A model generated the notes under the pieces. That model was not told the DNA's origin and did not search any database. It worked only from the letters and a program-made list of their open reading frames with translations. A stretch of DNA of 64,000 bases from Rhodosalinus sp041365695 (lineage in GTDB: Bacteria > Pseudomonadota > Alphaproteobacteria > Rhodobacterales > Rhodobacteraceae), in NCBI RefSeq assembly GCF_041365695.1, contig NZ_JBGFSJ010000004.1, positions 434,001 to 498,000 of the forward strand. Direction: 5' to 3'. Positions 53,228 to 61,875 of the stretch are shown here, piece by piece. The number at the start of each line of letters is the position of its first letter. The stretch's first letter is position 1. Both the position numbers and the translations under genes were made by a program.

Positions 53228-55687
53228 TCACTCGGCGGCCTCCCCGGTCTTTTGTGCATCCAGCAAAGCTGAGATCTGTGCTCGTGCGGCCTCGATCTGT
53301 GGACGTGTGTCGCCTGGCCCCGCCACCTGCACCGCGCGCCGGAACCGTTCCAGCGCCTCGTCCATCCGTTCCAGCGACAGATAGGTCTGGCCGAGGTGGT
53401 AATTGACAAGGGGATCATCGGGCAGGCCGGCGGCTGCGGCCTCGAGGTAAGGCAAGGCCTCCTCGCTCGAGCCCCGGCGCTGCAAAATCCAGCCATAGGT
53501 ATCCTGCACCGCCGGAATATCAGTGTCGCGGAAGCGACGCGCCACGGTCCACGCCCGTTCGAGGCTTTCCTCGTCGTCGCGATAGGTCGACAGCAGGCTG
53601 GCAAGGTTGTTGGCCACCACGAGCGCGTCCGAGTTCATCGCGTAAAGACCTTCGTAGATCTCGATCGCACCGTCGAAATCACCGTCCTGTTCAAGGAAGG
53701 ACGCTTGCGCCCACAGAAGGGAGGGATCGGAGGGCATGTGCTCCAGACCCTCGGCGACCACCGCCTTTGCGGCATCCCTCTCGCCCTTGCGTTGCTGCAG
53801 CCGGCTGAGATCCAGCCAGATCCGCGCGCGGCGTGGATCTTCCGCCAGCAGGTCGCGGTAGATACCCTCGGCCGTGTCGAGGTTTCCGTCGAGAGCCTCC
53901 GTCGTGGCGAGGATGAAGCGCAGGTCGTCGCTTTCGGGGTTTTCGGCGGCCATTTCGCGCGCCAACTGAAGCGCGGCAGCCGCGTCACCGGCAGCCAGCC
54001 GGGCACGCAGCAGTGCGATCCTCGCGGCGAAGTCGGTGCCGGCGGATGAGGCAATATCCTCGAGATAGGCGATCGCCTCGTCTCGACCGCTCTGGCGATT
54101 GATACGTTCCGCCTCGATCGCGTTCGCTGCCGAACGGGTTGCCGCGGTATCAAGCCGGCGCAGCGTGTCCGCCACCTGCTGGGCCCGACCAAAATCCTGC
54201 ATCTCCAGGTAAACCCGCCCCAGGGTGACAAGCAGGTCCGGGTGGTCGGCATTCAGCCGCAGAGACGTGATCAGAAGATCCTCCGCTGGCAGATAGCTTT
54301 CATCTGCCATCAAGACCCGCGCATAGCGGACGGTTTCTTCCGGTGCATTGCCAGAAGCCTCGACTGCCAGCGACAGGAATTCGCGCGCGAGTTCCGGCCG
54401 ACCGCTTCGGGTGTAGGCATCGGCCATCAGCGTCATGGCCTGCGCGTCGTCAGGGCTGCGGTCGAGTGCCGTGCGTAGTGCGGCGATTGCGGCATCGGTC
54501 TGATCCGACTGGATAAGCCATCGGGCGCGCATCTTGAGCGCCTCAGGTTGCTCCGGATCCTCCGAGAGAACTTCCTCGACCTCGGAGCGGGCGCCGACGT
54601 CATTGCCCATGTCGAGAAGCATCCGAGCCAGGGCGACCCTCGCCTCGAGAATCCGGGGCGAATCCGCATGGGCGTCTACGGCGCGCTCGAGGGTGGCCAA
54701 TGCGTCTTCGCGCTGGCCGGACGCGAAATCGAGCCCCGCGTCGATCATCAGGAAAGGAAGAGGATCGTCGACGCCGTCGAGCATTTCGGCGATTTCGGCC
54801 TTCGCGGCCGCGATCGATCGGTATTCCGACAGGAATCGGATCAGGTCGACCTTCCGTACAGGATCATTTTCGGCCGCATCGGCGAGATCACGAAGAAAAT
54901 TCTCGGCCTTGTCCAGATCATCGCGTGAAAGGTGGAACCGCAGCAGTGCAGCCTTGTAATCGGCGTTTTCGGGAAATCGTTCGATCATGTTCCGCAGATG
55001 CGCTTCGATCTCCTGCATGTCGCCCAGCTGTGCAAGCACGTTGAGACGCTGCTGATTGTAGAGCGGGTTGGCGGGGTCCAGTTCGAGCAGATGATCGATA
55101 TCCTCAAGCGCGGTTTCCAGCTCGCCGTTTCTCAGGAGTTGATCGATCACGATATTGCGCAGGATCTGATCGTCCGGATCCTCTTCCAACAGGGATCTTG
55201 CGCGTTGCGCGTGATCCTCGGCGGCAGGCAGATCGTCCGAGATCAGGGCGGCGCGATAGCCGCGGGCGACGGCCAGGGGGACGACGCGCGGGTCCTCGGG
55301 GGCCAACGCCTCTGCGCTTGCACCGTGACGCTCCAGTTCTTCCCAGTCCGTAGCGGAGAAAGCGATCCGCGCCAGAGCGATTCGCGCGTCCAGGTCTTCG
55401 GGATACTGCTCGGCGAGACGCAGATAATGGCTGTAGGCCGCCTGCCGGTTGCCGCGCTCTTCAAGCATGATCTCGGCCATCAGGCGGCGGGCTTCCTGGT
55501 GGCTGGCATCCAGCTGGAAGACATTGCGCAAGGATACGACCGCGCGATCGTAATCGCCTTCCTCGGCGAGGGTGATGGCCGACTGGAAATGTTCTTCGGC
55601 GCGTTCCGCTGCCGTCTTGCACCCTGTCAGGCCAAGCATCGTCACCAGCAGGAACGCGAAAACCGTCAATGTTCTTTGATTGGGCAC
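53228..55687 (-). CDS. TPR-repeat lipoprotein (PrsT-like, EPS/exosortase-associated)
   Basis: An 819-residue lipoprotein: signal ending LLVTMLGLTGC with the lipidation cysteine at C23, then tetratricopeptide repeats from about residue 30 to the C-terminus (AEEHFQSAITLAEEGDYDRA, YLRLAEQYPEDLDARIALAR, YEGLYAMNSDALVVANNLAS, and NYHLGQTYLSLERMDEALER near the end). Size and design match PrsT, the TPR lipoprotein of PEP-CTERM/exosortase EPS loci, thought to support export or protein assembly at the envelope. It is 138 bp before the export protein gene and follows the sugar transferase by 181 bp. Confidence 0.85.
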   Translation of the reverse strand: MPNQRTLTVFAFLLVTMLGLTGCKTAAERAEEHFQSAITLAEEGDYDRAVVSLRNVFQLDASHQEARRLMAEIMLEERGNRQAAYSHYLRLAEQYPEDLDARIALARIAFSATDWEELERHGASAEALAPEDPRVVPLAVARGYRAALISDDLPAAEDHAQRARSLLEEDPDDQILRNIVIDQLLRNGELETALEDIDHLLELDPANPLYNQQRLNVLAQLGDMQEIEAHLRNMIERFPENADYKAALLRFHLSRDDLDKAENFLRDLADAAENDPVRKVDLIRFLSEYRSIAAAKAEIAEMLDGVDDPLPFLMIDAGLDFASGQREDALATLERAVDAHADSPRILEARVALARMLLDMGNDVGARSEVEEVLSEDPEQPEALKMRARWLIQSDQTDAAIAALRTALDRSPDDAQAMTLMADAYTRSGRPELAREFLSLAVEASGNAPEETVRYARVLMADESYLPAEDLLITSLRLNADHPDLLVTLGRVYLEMQDFGRAQQVADTLRRLDTAATRSAANAIEAERINRQSGRDEAIAYLEDIASSAGTDFAARIALLRARLAAGDAAAALQLAREMAAENPESDDLRFILATTEALDGNLDTAEGIYRDLLAEDPRRARIWLDLSRLQQRKGERDAAKAVVAEGLEHMPSDPSLLWAQASFLEQDGDFDGAIEIYEGLYAMNSDALVVANNLASLLSTYRDDEESLERAWTVARRFRDTDIPAVQDTYGWILQRRGSSEEALPYLEAAAAGLPDDPLVNYHLGQTYLSLERMDEALERFRRAVQVAGPGDTRPQIEAARAQISALLDAQKTGEAAE

Positions 55688-55868
55688 AGATCGAAGTTCC
55701 TAATATATCTTTTGGATGCGCCTCCGAGCGTAGCTCCAACAGGAGGCCGGACGGAAAGAGTCGCCTTAATACCAGTATAGAAAATTTCCGGCGCCGGAGC
55801 CATCGGTATCAGGGCAGGCAATCGCCGACGCCGTTCGCCCCGCGCAGAGGCAGCACGGGCGCGAGAGC

Positions 55869-56552
55869 TCAGCAGCCGGTGCCCCGCATGACGACAACGA
55901 CCGTCTTGGCCAGAATGCGCAGATCCGTCCACAGGGACAGGTCCCGGTCATAGCTTTCATCGTATTGCACCCGTCCGGCGAACGAGCATGCGTTGCGATC
56001 CGAAATCTGCCAAGGGCCCGTGATACCCGGACGCAGCCCGTAATAGGCCGATCCGCTGTAAAGCGCCTGCTGCTCCACCATCATCGGGCGCGGCCCGACC
56101 AGGGACATCGACCCTGTAAGGACGTTCAACAGTTGCGGAAGCTCGTCCAGCGACCCCTTGCGCAGGATACGCCCAAGCGGCGTGATGCGAGGGTCATCCT
56201 TCAGCTTCTGCATACTCTCCCATTCCTCGCGGGCGTCCGCGTCCGCCACCAGGTGAGCCTCCAGCCTTGCATCTGCGTCGCGCACCATGGTGCGCAGCTT
56301 CCAGATCCTAAATATCCTGCCATTTCGCCCGACCCGAAGCTGGCTGTAGAAGGGCCTTCCGCCCTGCAGCGCCACCAGAAGGGCCAGCGCGCCTATGACG
56401 GGAACGACGACCGGCGCCGACACGAGCACGAGAGCCATGTCGAGAAACCGCTTCAGGCTGTCGCGATACAGCCGGAAGCCCGCGGCATCGCGGCCGGTAG
56501 CGACGGGCGCGCCCGAACTGTCCTTGTAAAGTGTGGTCAACTGGATTGTCAT
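55869..56552 (-). CDS. Undecaprenyl-phosphate sugar-1-phosphate transferase (ExoY-like)
   Basis: A 227-residue initiating transferase that places the first sugar phosphate on the lipid carrier. LYRDSLKRFLDMALVLVSAP leads into the single membrane re-entrant helix; PFYSQLRVGRNGRIFRIWKL, RTMVRDADARLEAHLV, ITPLGRILRKGSLDELPQLL, VLTGSMSLVGPRPMMVEQQA and YYGLRPGITGPWQISDRN are the standard catalytic motifs. Short (monotopic, lacking the extra N-terminal helices of WbaP), as in ExoY. First gene of the minus-strand export operon. Confidence 0.92.
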   Translation of the reverse strand: MTIQLTTLYKDSSGAPVATGRDAAGFRLYRDSLKRFLDMALVLVSAPVVVPVIGALALLVALQGGRPFYSQLRVGRNGRIFRIWKLRTMVRDADARLEAHLVADADAREEWESMQKLKDDPRITPLGRILRKGSLDELPQLLNVLTGSMSLVGPRPMMVEQQALYSGSAYYGLRPGITGPWQISDRNACSFAGRVQYDESYDRDLSLWTDLRILAKTVVVVMRGTGC

Positions 56553-57362
56553 GGCAGCTTGTCGGAGACCCCGACCCTTCCTCGCAACGATCGCACCACC
56601 GGTTCTTGCAGCCCGCCGGCGAGACCTGACTGGTTCACGTTACCTGCCCCCACGACGTTGAACGATAACGACGTGTCCAGATTCTGACAAGTTTTAGCCG
56701 CATTTGTTACGAAATCTTATTAAAAGGCGTGCGCAGCGGGCGATCTTTGCGCGATTGGCAACCATTGGCGGTATAAACGCCCGCAGGAATGGTGTGAATC
56801 GCCGTTCAACGACGATTGCCGCCCCCGCGCACCACCAGACAGCTCGACAGCGCGAATCGGCGGCGCGCGCCTCGAGGCAGCGCGTTGCACGGCGTTGCAC
56901 GGTGTCGAGCCGTCCTGCGGTGCGACGCGGCACGATTGAGAACAGGAATCGCGCGGCCTGAAGACCCCGGGCGAGGTGTTGCCCTGCTCCAGTCCACCGT
57001 CTGGGAACAATTGCCCGATTTTGAAGGAATTATTTCCGCTCCAGCATCCGCGGCAGCCCGGCCCGCGCCAACTGCGCAAATCCGACACATGGGGCGCCCC
57101 GTCGATGCCGGGCACATCCTGGGCGATTCGCGTTGCCGGATGCATTGAAGCGACAACCCTGGCGTGTCTTTCGGCGCCCGAGCACCGAACCTCGCCCGCC
57201 TTCGGGTTGCGCAAGACAACAGAACACGCGTTATAATTTGACTCGCGGCAAAATTAAGGCATCATTGTGGAGCGTTCGAGAGGCTACGCCACGTTACGCT
57301 GGCGTGCACGGTATCCGACACCGGGTATGATCTCCTCTCGGACAAGTTGGGGGATACGTGAG
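56553..57362. other. 810-bp divergent intergenic region
   Basis: No supported gene. Promoters for the sugar transferase (minus) and the second VPLPA-CTERM gene (plus) must lie here. A tandem 10-base repeat CGTTGCACGG occurs twice in succession at about 56881-56900. An AT-rich stretch with TTATAATTTGAC (about 57230-57241) could hold the promoter of the VPLPA-CTERM gene. Confidence 0.4.
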
Positions 57363-58025
57363 ATGTTCGGATTTAAGAAAATTCTGGCGGTGATCGGCGC
57401 CGCGGCAGTATTCACTGTGGTCCTGATCGGTGGAGCGAAGGACGCCTCAGCTTCACTTGTAGGATTGGGCGACTGCTTTGGCACGAGCGGAAATGGTAAT
57501 TCGTTCGATGTGACGAACAACGTCGAGCCAACGACATCGTGCTTTTCGCTGGAGGGTCTCAGTGATGGATCTGGTGACAAGCTGGACGAGCTAAACGGTG
57601 TCGAGATCAACGGCGCAACGGGCGGGTGGAATACACTTGGGAAATTCGAGCCGCTGGGAAGTAATACTAATTTTGCAGTCTTAGGAAATGACAGCCTTAG
57701 TGGAAAGTGGAAGCTCTTTGACGCAGCAACCAGCCTGTATGGCGAGTTCATGATGGTCTTCAAAGCTGGTTCCGACAGTGCGGCTGGTGGTGACGGTAAC
57801 ACTGATCCGGCTGCTTTCGTCGGATACATCTTGAACGGTACGAGCGGAGAATGGTTTTCGCCACTGCTGGACAAAGAAAACGGAGAGGCGAGAGACGTGA
57901 GCAACGTAGAGCTCTATGGTCGCGGTGAAGCTCCGGTCATCCCCCTGCCCGCTGCCGGCTGGATGCTTCTATCCGCCCTTGGTGGCCTCGGGCTCGTGGC
58001 GCGTCGCCGCCGCAAGGCGAGCTGA
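57363..58025 (+). CDS. VPLPA-CTERM sorting-domain protein
   Basis: A 220-residue secreted protein. Signal peptide KKILAVIGAAAVFTVVLIGG, ending KDASA; a middle domain (LGDCFGTSGNGNSFDVTNN, then SCFSLEGLSDGSGDKLD, FMMVFKAGSDSAAGG and AFVGYILNG) with two cysteines; C-terminal signal IPLPAAGWMLLSALGGLGLV (from I193) plus ARRRRKAS. One conservative change, V to I, at the first motif position. ATG 57363 follows GTTGGGGGATACGTGAG, similar to the leader of the gene at 48419. Predicted substrate of exosortase D (31185). It is followed by a strong bidirectional terminator. Confidence 0.88.
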   Translation: MFGFKKILAVIGAAAVFTVVLIGGAKDASASLVGLGDCFGTSGNGNSFDVTNNVEPTTSCFSLEGLSDGSGDKLDELNGVEINGATGGWNTLGKFEPLGSNTNFAVLGNDSLSGKWKLFDAATSLYGEFMMVFKAGSDSAAGGDGNTDPAAFVGYILNGTSGEWFSPLLDKENGEARDVSNVELYGRGEAPVIPLPAAGWMLLSALGGLGLVARRRRKAS

Positions 58026-58067
58026 CCTCGAAGGGGTCTCCCCGACCCTCGCCGGTCGGAGCTGAAG

Positions 58068-58101
58068 AAAAACGGGCGCGGGTCCTGTCCCGCGCCGTTT
58101 T
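58068..58101. terminator. Strong bidirectional hairpin terminator
   Basis: AAAACGGGCGCGGG and CCCGCGCCGTTTT pair with one bulged G around a short loop, flanked by A and T runs. It lies 43 bases after the VPLPA-CTERM stop and can also end transcripts from the minus strand. Confidence 0.85.
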
Positions 58102-58158
58102 CGTGTTTCGGGGTCTTCAACCCGGGGCCCGGCCCGCGCGGCCTCCGGCGGGGCGCCC

Positions 58159-58431
58159 TCATCGACGGGTCGAAAAGGTGGCCGGCGCGAGCGACGGCGC
58201 GCAGTCCGGCTTTCCGCCCGACCCGGCATTTCCCACGGGGCCGTTGCGGCGCAGCCGCGCGGCGTGCGCGCTCCGCAGCAGCCCGATCCCCGACATCAGA
58301 AGCGGCACGGCGAGACCCGTCAGGAAATAGACCGCGATGCCGGTGCCCCATCCCGCCCCGGTCAACAGGACGATGGCCAGGGCTAGGACCGCCCCGGCAA
58401 CACCGCCAAGAAGGAACGCCACGCACATCAT
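58159..58431 (-). CDS. Small two-helix membrane protein of unknown function
   Basis: 90 residues. Two hydrophobic segments, CVAFLLGGVAGAVLALAIVL and TGIAVYFLTGLAVPLLMSGI, are followed by a basic tail (ARLRRNGPVG). No recognised family. ATG 58431 starts just before the first helix; the longer frame to 58560 reads unhydrophobic, arginine-rich sequence. Not clearly part of the EPS system. Confidence 0.5.
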   Translation of the reverse strand: MMCVAFLLGGVAGAVLALAIVLLTGAGWGTGIAVYFLTGLAVPLLMSGIGLLRSAHAARLRRNGPVGNAGSGGKPDCAPSLAPATFSTRR

Positions 58432-58704
58432 GCCACGTTCAAATCGTGGCGGCCCTTTGGCGTCGGCTGCATCGAAACGGATCGCGCCACTGGTCCATCC
58501 CTCCCGAATCTGCCGGCACGGCCGGCCTTCGATCGCGCCGTCGCGGCAGGAAGCCTGCACACCGCCCCGGCGCCAAGTTTGTCAGCCTGTCGGACGAAAA
58601 AGGTCAAAATGTGGCGCGCCGCACCCGCCATTCGGGACGAGGGCGCCTCTTTATCGCCATTTTTAACGGCAACGATGCCGATGCAGTTGGAGATCGAGGC
58701 GATC

Positions 58705-58929
58705 ATGGACCCGCAGAGCCGCTTTGACAGACAGACCCCGGCGGAAGTGCCGGCGGCCCTGCGCGGAACGCGCGAGGGTCTGATGCATCTCTTCCGCGCG
58801 GCGAACCCTGTAGAAAGGCGCCCTGAAGAGATGCCACGGCCCGGCGCATCACCGCCGCCGCCGTCCGAGCCCGCGTGCGCCTCGACCGACGCGCTCCTGG
58901 TCCGGGACGAGTTCCACTTCACGTTCTAG
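58705..58929 (+). CDS. Short hypothetical protein
   Basis: About 74 residues, starting MDPQSRFDRQTPAEVPAALR after a GAGG at a suitable distance, with a proline-rich centre (PRPGASPPPPSEP) and the end LVRDEFHFTF. No family recognised. In-frame starts at 58579 and 58681 are possible. The evidence for a gene is a Shine-Dalgarno and an amphipathic N-terminal half only. Confidence 0.35.
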   Translation: MDPQSRFDRQTPAEVPAALRGTREGLMHLFRAANPVERRPEEMPRPGASPPPPSEPACASTDALLVRDEFHFTF

Positions 58930-59017
58930 GCTGCGTGGGCTCGACACGGCGCCACCCTGCTGAGCAGGCCCGCGGCCGGGCAGGCCGTGAAGCGTCTCAT
59001 TGAAGTCGCCCGGATAT

Positions 59018-60355
59018 TCAATCCGCGCCGGCTTCGTGCCCCTGGCCCAGCACCGCTTGCAGGACGATGTAGTCGACCGCGACGTCGCGCAGGGTGCGGG
59101 CCTGCTGCAAGCGCGCATCGGCCAGCGCCCTCTCCCGGTCAAGGACGTCCAGAACCGTGATCTGACCGCGCTTCGTCAGAAGATCGCGCGACAGGCTGAG
59201 CGCCTGGCTGTTGATCCCGACAAGCTTAAGCGCCTCGTGCTGCGCCGCGATCGACGCCTGTAGGCCCGCCTGTGCGTTCTCGACCTCTTCCACGGCCGCG
59301 AGCACGAGGCTGCGCCAATCGAGATAAGCCTGCCGGACCTTCGCCTCTGCGGCGTCCACCGCGGCGGCCAGGGCAGGCTGGTCGAACAACGGCACGATCA
59401 GCCCCCCGATCAGGCTTTCGCTGACGGCCCCACCGTTGTGCGGAAAGGTGATGTCGCCGCGCAGCGAAAGGCTGGGGTATCGTGCGGCCTCGGCCGCACC
59501 CAGATCGGAGATCGCCGCGGCGTAAAGCCGTTCCGCCCGCCGGATATCCGGGCGCGCCCGCAGGAGATCGGCCGGAACGCTTTCTGCGATACGCATGGAG
59601 GGCGCGGGCTGCTGGCCGCGATACCCGAGATCCAGGGGCAGGCTGCCCACGGGAACGCCAAGCAGCGTCGAAATCCGGTTACGCTGGCGCACGACATCGG
59701 CCTGAAGGACTGGAATTTGTGCCCGGGTCTCGCTGACCAGGGACTGCGCCCTCAGCACGTCGAGACGCGTGGCCTCGCCCGCGTCCAGAAGACGTTGAAC
59801 GTCTGTTACCGTGCGTTGGCGCGATGCCAGATCCTGTTCTCTCGCCGCGAGGCTCGCCTGGGCGAATCGCAAATCGGCGTAGGCAATGCCCAACTCCGCC
59901 AAGACGGTTCGGCGCGCCTCGACGGTCCCGAAGCGCGCGGCTTCGAGCCGCCGCGCCGCGCCTTCGGCCCGCCGACGCTTCTCGCCGGCCAGATTGACGC
60001 GCATACCTACACCCAGCGTGGTATCGCTGGCCGAAGATATCGAAGACCCAGTGGTCGTCAGGTCTGCATCCCCGTCAAGGAGCACGCCATCCCGGCGCGC
60101 CAGCGCCTCCGCCTCGGCCAATCTTGCGCGGGCTTGCGCAAGCGAGAGGTTTTCCGCAAGCGCCGCATCGACCAGTCGATCCATCAGGGGGTCGTTGAAA
60201 TGCTGCCACCAGCGCAAATCCTCGGCGCTAGCCTTGGAGACGGGAGCCAGACGCTGATAGCTGTCGGGCAACTCCATTTCGGGCGGCGTGAAGACTGGCG
60301 CCGTCCCGCACGCCGACAGGAGGAGGACAGCCCACAAAACCTGGACTTTTCGCAT
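59018..60355 (-). CDS. Outer-membrane efflux lipoprotein (NodT family, RND system)
   Basis: A 445-residue TolC-like outer-membrane factor. Lipobox VLLLSACG places the lipidated cysteine near residue 16. Two repeated coiled-coil hairpins typical of OEP domains follow: NLSLAQARARLAEAEALARR, VQRLLDAGEATRLDVLRAQS, RPDIRRAERLYAAAISDLGA, LRGDITFPHNGGAVSESLIG and LTKRGQITVLDVLDRERALA. The partner inner-membrane pump and adaptor are not in the window. ATG 60355 is chosen for the signal sequence; the frame is open to 60532. A dyad GGTGAC/GTCACC at 60449-60469 lies about 100 bp upstream. Confidence 0.87.
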   Translation of the reverse strand: MRKVQVLWAVLLLSACGTAPVFTPPEMELPDSYQRLAPVSKASAEDLRWWQHFNDPLMDRLVDAALAENLSLAQARARLAEAEALARRDGVLLDGDADLTTTGSSISSASDTTLGVGMRVNLAGEKRRRAEGAARRLEAARFGTVEARRTVLAELGIAYADLRFAQASLAAREQDLASRQRTVTDVQRLLDAGEATRLDVLRAQSLVSETRAQIPVLQADVVRQRNRISTLLGVPVGSLPLDLGYRGQQPAPSMRIAESVPADLLRARPDIRRAERLYAAAISDLGAAEAARYPSLSLRGDITFPHNGGAVSESLIGGLIVPLFDQPALAAAVDAAEAKVRQAYLDWRSLVLAAVEEVENAQAGLQASIAAQHEALKLVGINSQALSLSRDLLTKRGQITVLDVLDRERALADARLQQARTLRDVAVDYIVLQAVLGQGHEAGAD

Positions 60356-60993
60356 TTGACCGCTCTTTACTGCCTCGGGGCGCGCCCATGCCTGTGCCGG
60401 CACTTTTGAAGTGACGCCCGTTATTTTCGGAACGTAACATAGCCTGAGGGTGACCTTCGGTTCGTCACCAGGATCATCGCGCCTTTGTGCCAACGCGTGG
60501 CCGAAACACAACACGACGATGCAACACGTCATTCCCGAGGATCAAATGCCACGGAGAGGGACACCTCCGGGCAAATATCATGGCGGCTCGCGCGCGACCC
60601 ACCCGCCGCGAACAGACTGGGCTATCGAACACCGACCCCGAAGCTCGCGAAGCGATCGGCTCGGCCCTCCAGAGTCACTTTGGCAACCACCCCAACCGTA
60701 GCGTTCGGACCTCGCATGCGCCAAATTGCAATCTTGACCACTCCAGCGGAGCAAGCCAATGTTTCCGCGCGTAGGGAGGCGCCGATACTGGCCGACATAC
60801 TCAGCCTTGTCTTGCGCAAGCCACTCGCGCCGCCATCTGACTCTGCAAGAAAGGCAGCTGCGGTGTGTTCGCATGTCAGACGCGATCCGTTTTTGCCTTA
60901 ATCACGCCTTCTAAACACTTTAACGCCGTATCGACTGTTGAGATCCCGCATGCCACTTCATAGATGACGAGCAGGTTTTTGGACACTGTTTGA
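60356..60993. other. 638-bp divergent intergenic region
   Basis: No gene supported. It has the 6-base inverted repeat GGTGAC (60449-60454) with GTCACC (60464-60469), which may be an operator for the efflux gene, and an AT-richer end (60880-60990) expected to hold the promoter of the ATPase/chain-length/kinase operon. Confidence 0.4.
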
Positions 60994-61875
60994 ATGAGCG
61001 CGGCGCTTTACAATGAGCACTTCGGGTTCCGGGACCGGCCCTTCAGCCTGTCACCGGATCCCGACTTCCTGTTTTGGTCGCCGAGCCATAAACGTGCCTT
61101 CGCGGTCCTGGAATACGGTCTCGTGACGCGTGCGCCATTGACCGTGGTCACCGGCGAGGTTGGCACTGGCAAGACCACGCTGGTCCACGAACTGCTGCGC
61201 AGGACGGAGGCTGACCTGACGGTGGGTCTGCTGTCCAACGCGCGAGGTGATCGCGGTGATCTTCTGCGCTGGGTTCTCAACGCGCTGGACATACGCTGCG
61301 ATCATCAGGCCGACTACGTTACTCTTTTCCAGATGTTTCAGGATTTTGTCGTGCAGGAGTACGCCGCCGGGCGTCATGTGGTCCTTATCGTGGACGAAGC
61401 GCAGAACCTTGGGGGCGAGACACTCGAGGAGCTGCGCATGCTGACCAATATCAACTCGGGCAAGGACGAGTTGCTGCAGATCATTCTGGTCGGGCAACCT
61501 GAACTTCGCGATCTCATCAGGCAGCCCTGGCTACGACAGTTTGCGCAGAGGGTCACGGCAGTCTACCACCTTGAGGCTATGGATCTCGCGACCGCGCGGG
61601 ACTACGTCCGTCACCGGATGCAACATGTCGGCGGGCGGGGCGACGAGATATCGGATGACGCCCTTGCACAGATTTACAAGGAGGCAGAGGGTATCCCGCG
61701 TATGATCAACAAGCTCTGCGATCTCGCCCTCGTGTACGCAGCAAGCACGGAAGCGCCGCAGGTCGATGCCCGAGTCGTCTCGGAGTTGATACGCGACGGC
61801 TTGATACTGAAACCCATCTCACCCTCAGACCCGTCGACGGGCGGAGCACCACCACAGAAAAGAGCGGCCGAATGA
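60994..61875 (+). CDS. ExeA/GspA-like AAA ATPase (exosortase/EPS-associated)
   Basis: A 293-residue ATPase. N-terminal YNEHFGFRDRPFSLSPDPDF is the family opening; Walker A GEVGTGKTT (54-62); Walker B HVVLIVDEAQNL (about 127-138); LVGQPELRDLIRQPWLRQFA and GIPRMINKLCDLALVYAA complete an ExeA-type AAA domain. The homologous protein in PEP-CTERM/XrtA loci is called the XrtA-associated ATPase; exact role unknown, possibly in controlling chain length or secretion. Its stop overlaps the next start (ATGA at 61872). Confidence 0.87.
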   Translation: MSAALYNEHFGFRDRPFSLSPDPDFLFWSPSHKRAFAVLEYGLVTRAPLTVVTGEVGTGKTTLVHELLRRTEADLTVGLLSNARGDRGDLLRWVLNALDIRCDHQADYVTLFQMFQDFVVQEYAAGRHVVLIVDEAQNLGGETLEELRMLTNINSGKDELLQIILVGQPELRDLIRQPWLRQFAQRVTAVYHLEAMDLATARDYVRHRMQHVGGRGDEISDDALAQIYKEAEGIPRMINKLCDLALVYAASTEAPQVDARVVSELIRDGLILKPISPSDPSTGGAPPQKRAAE

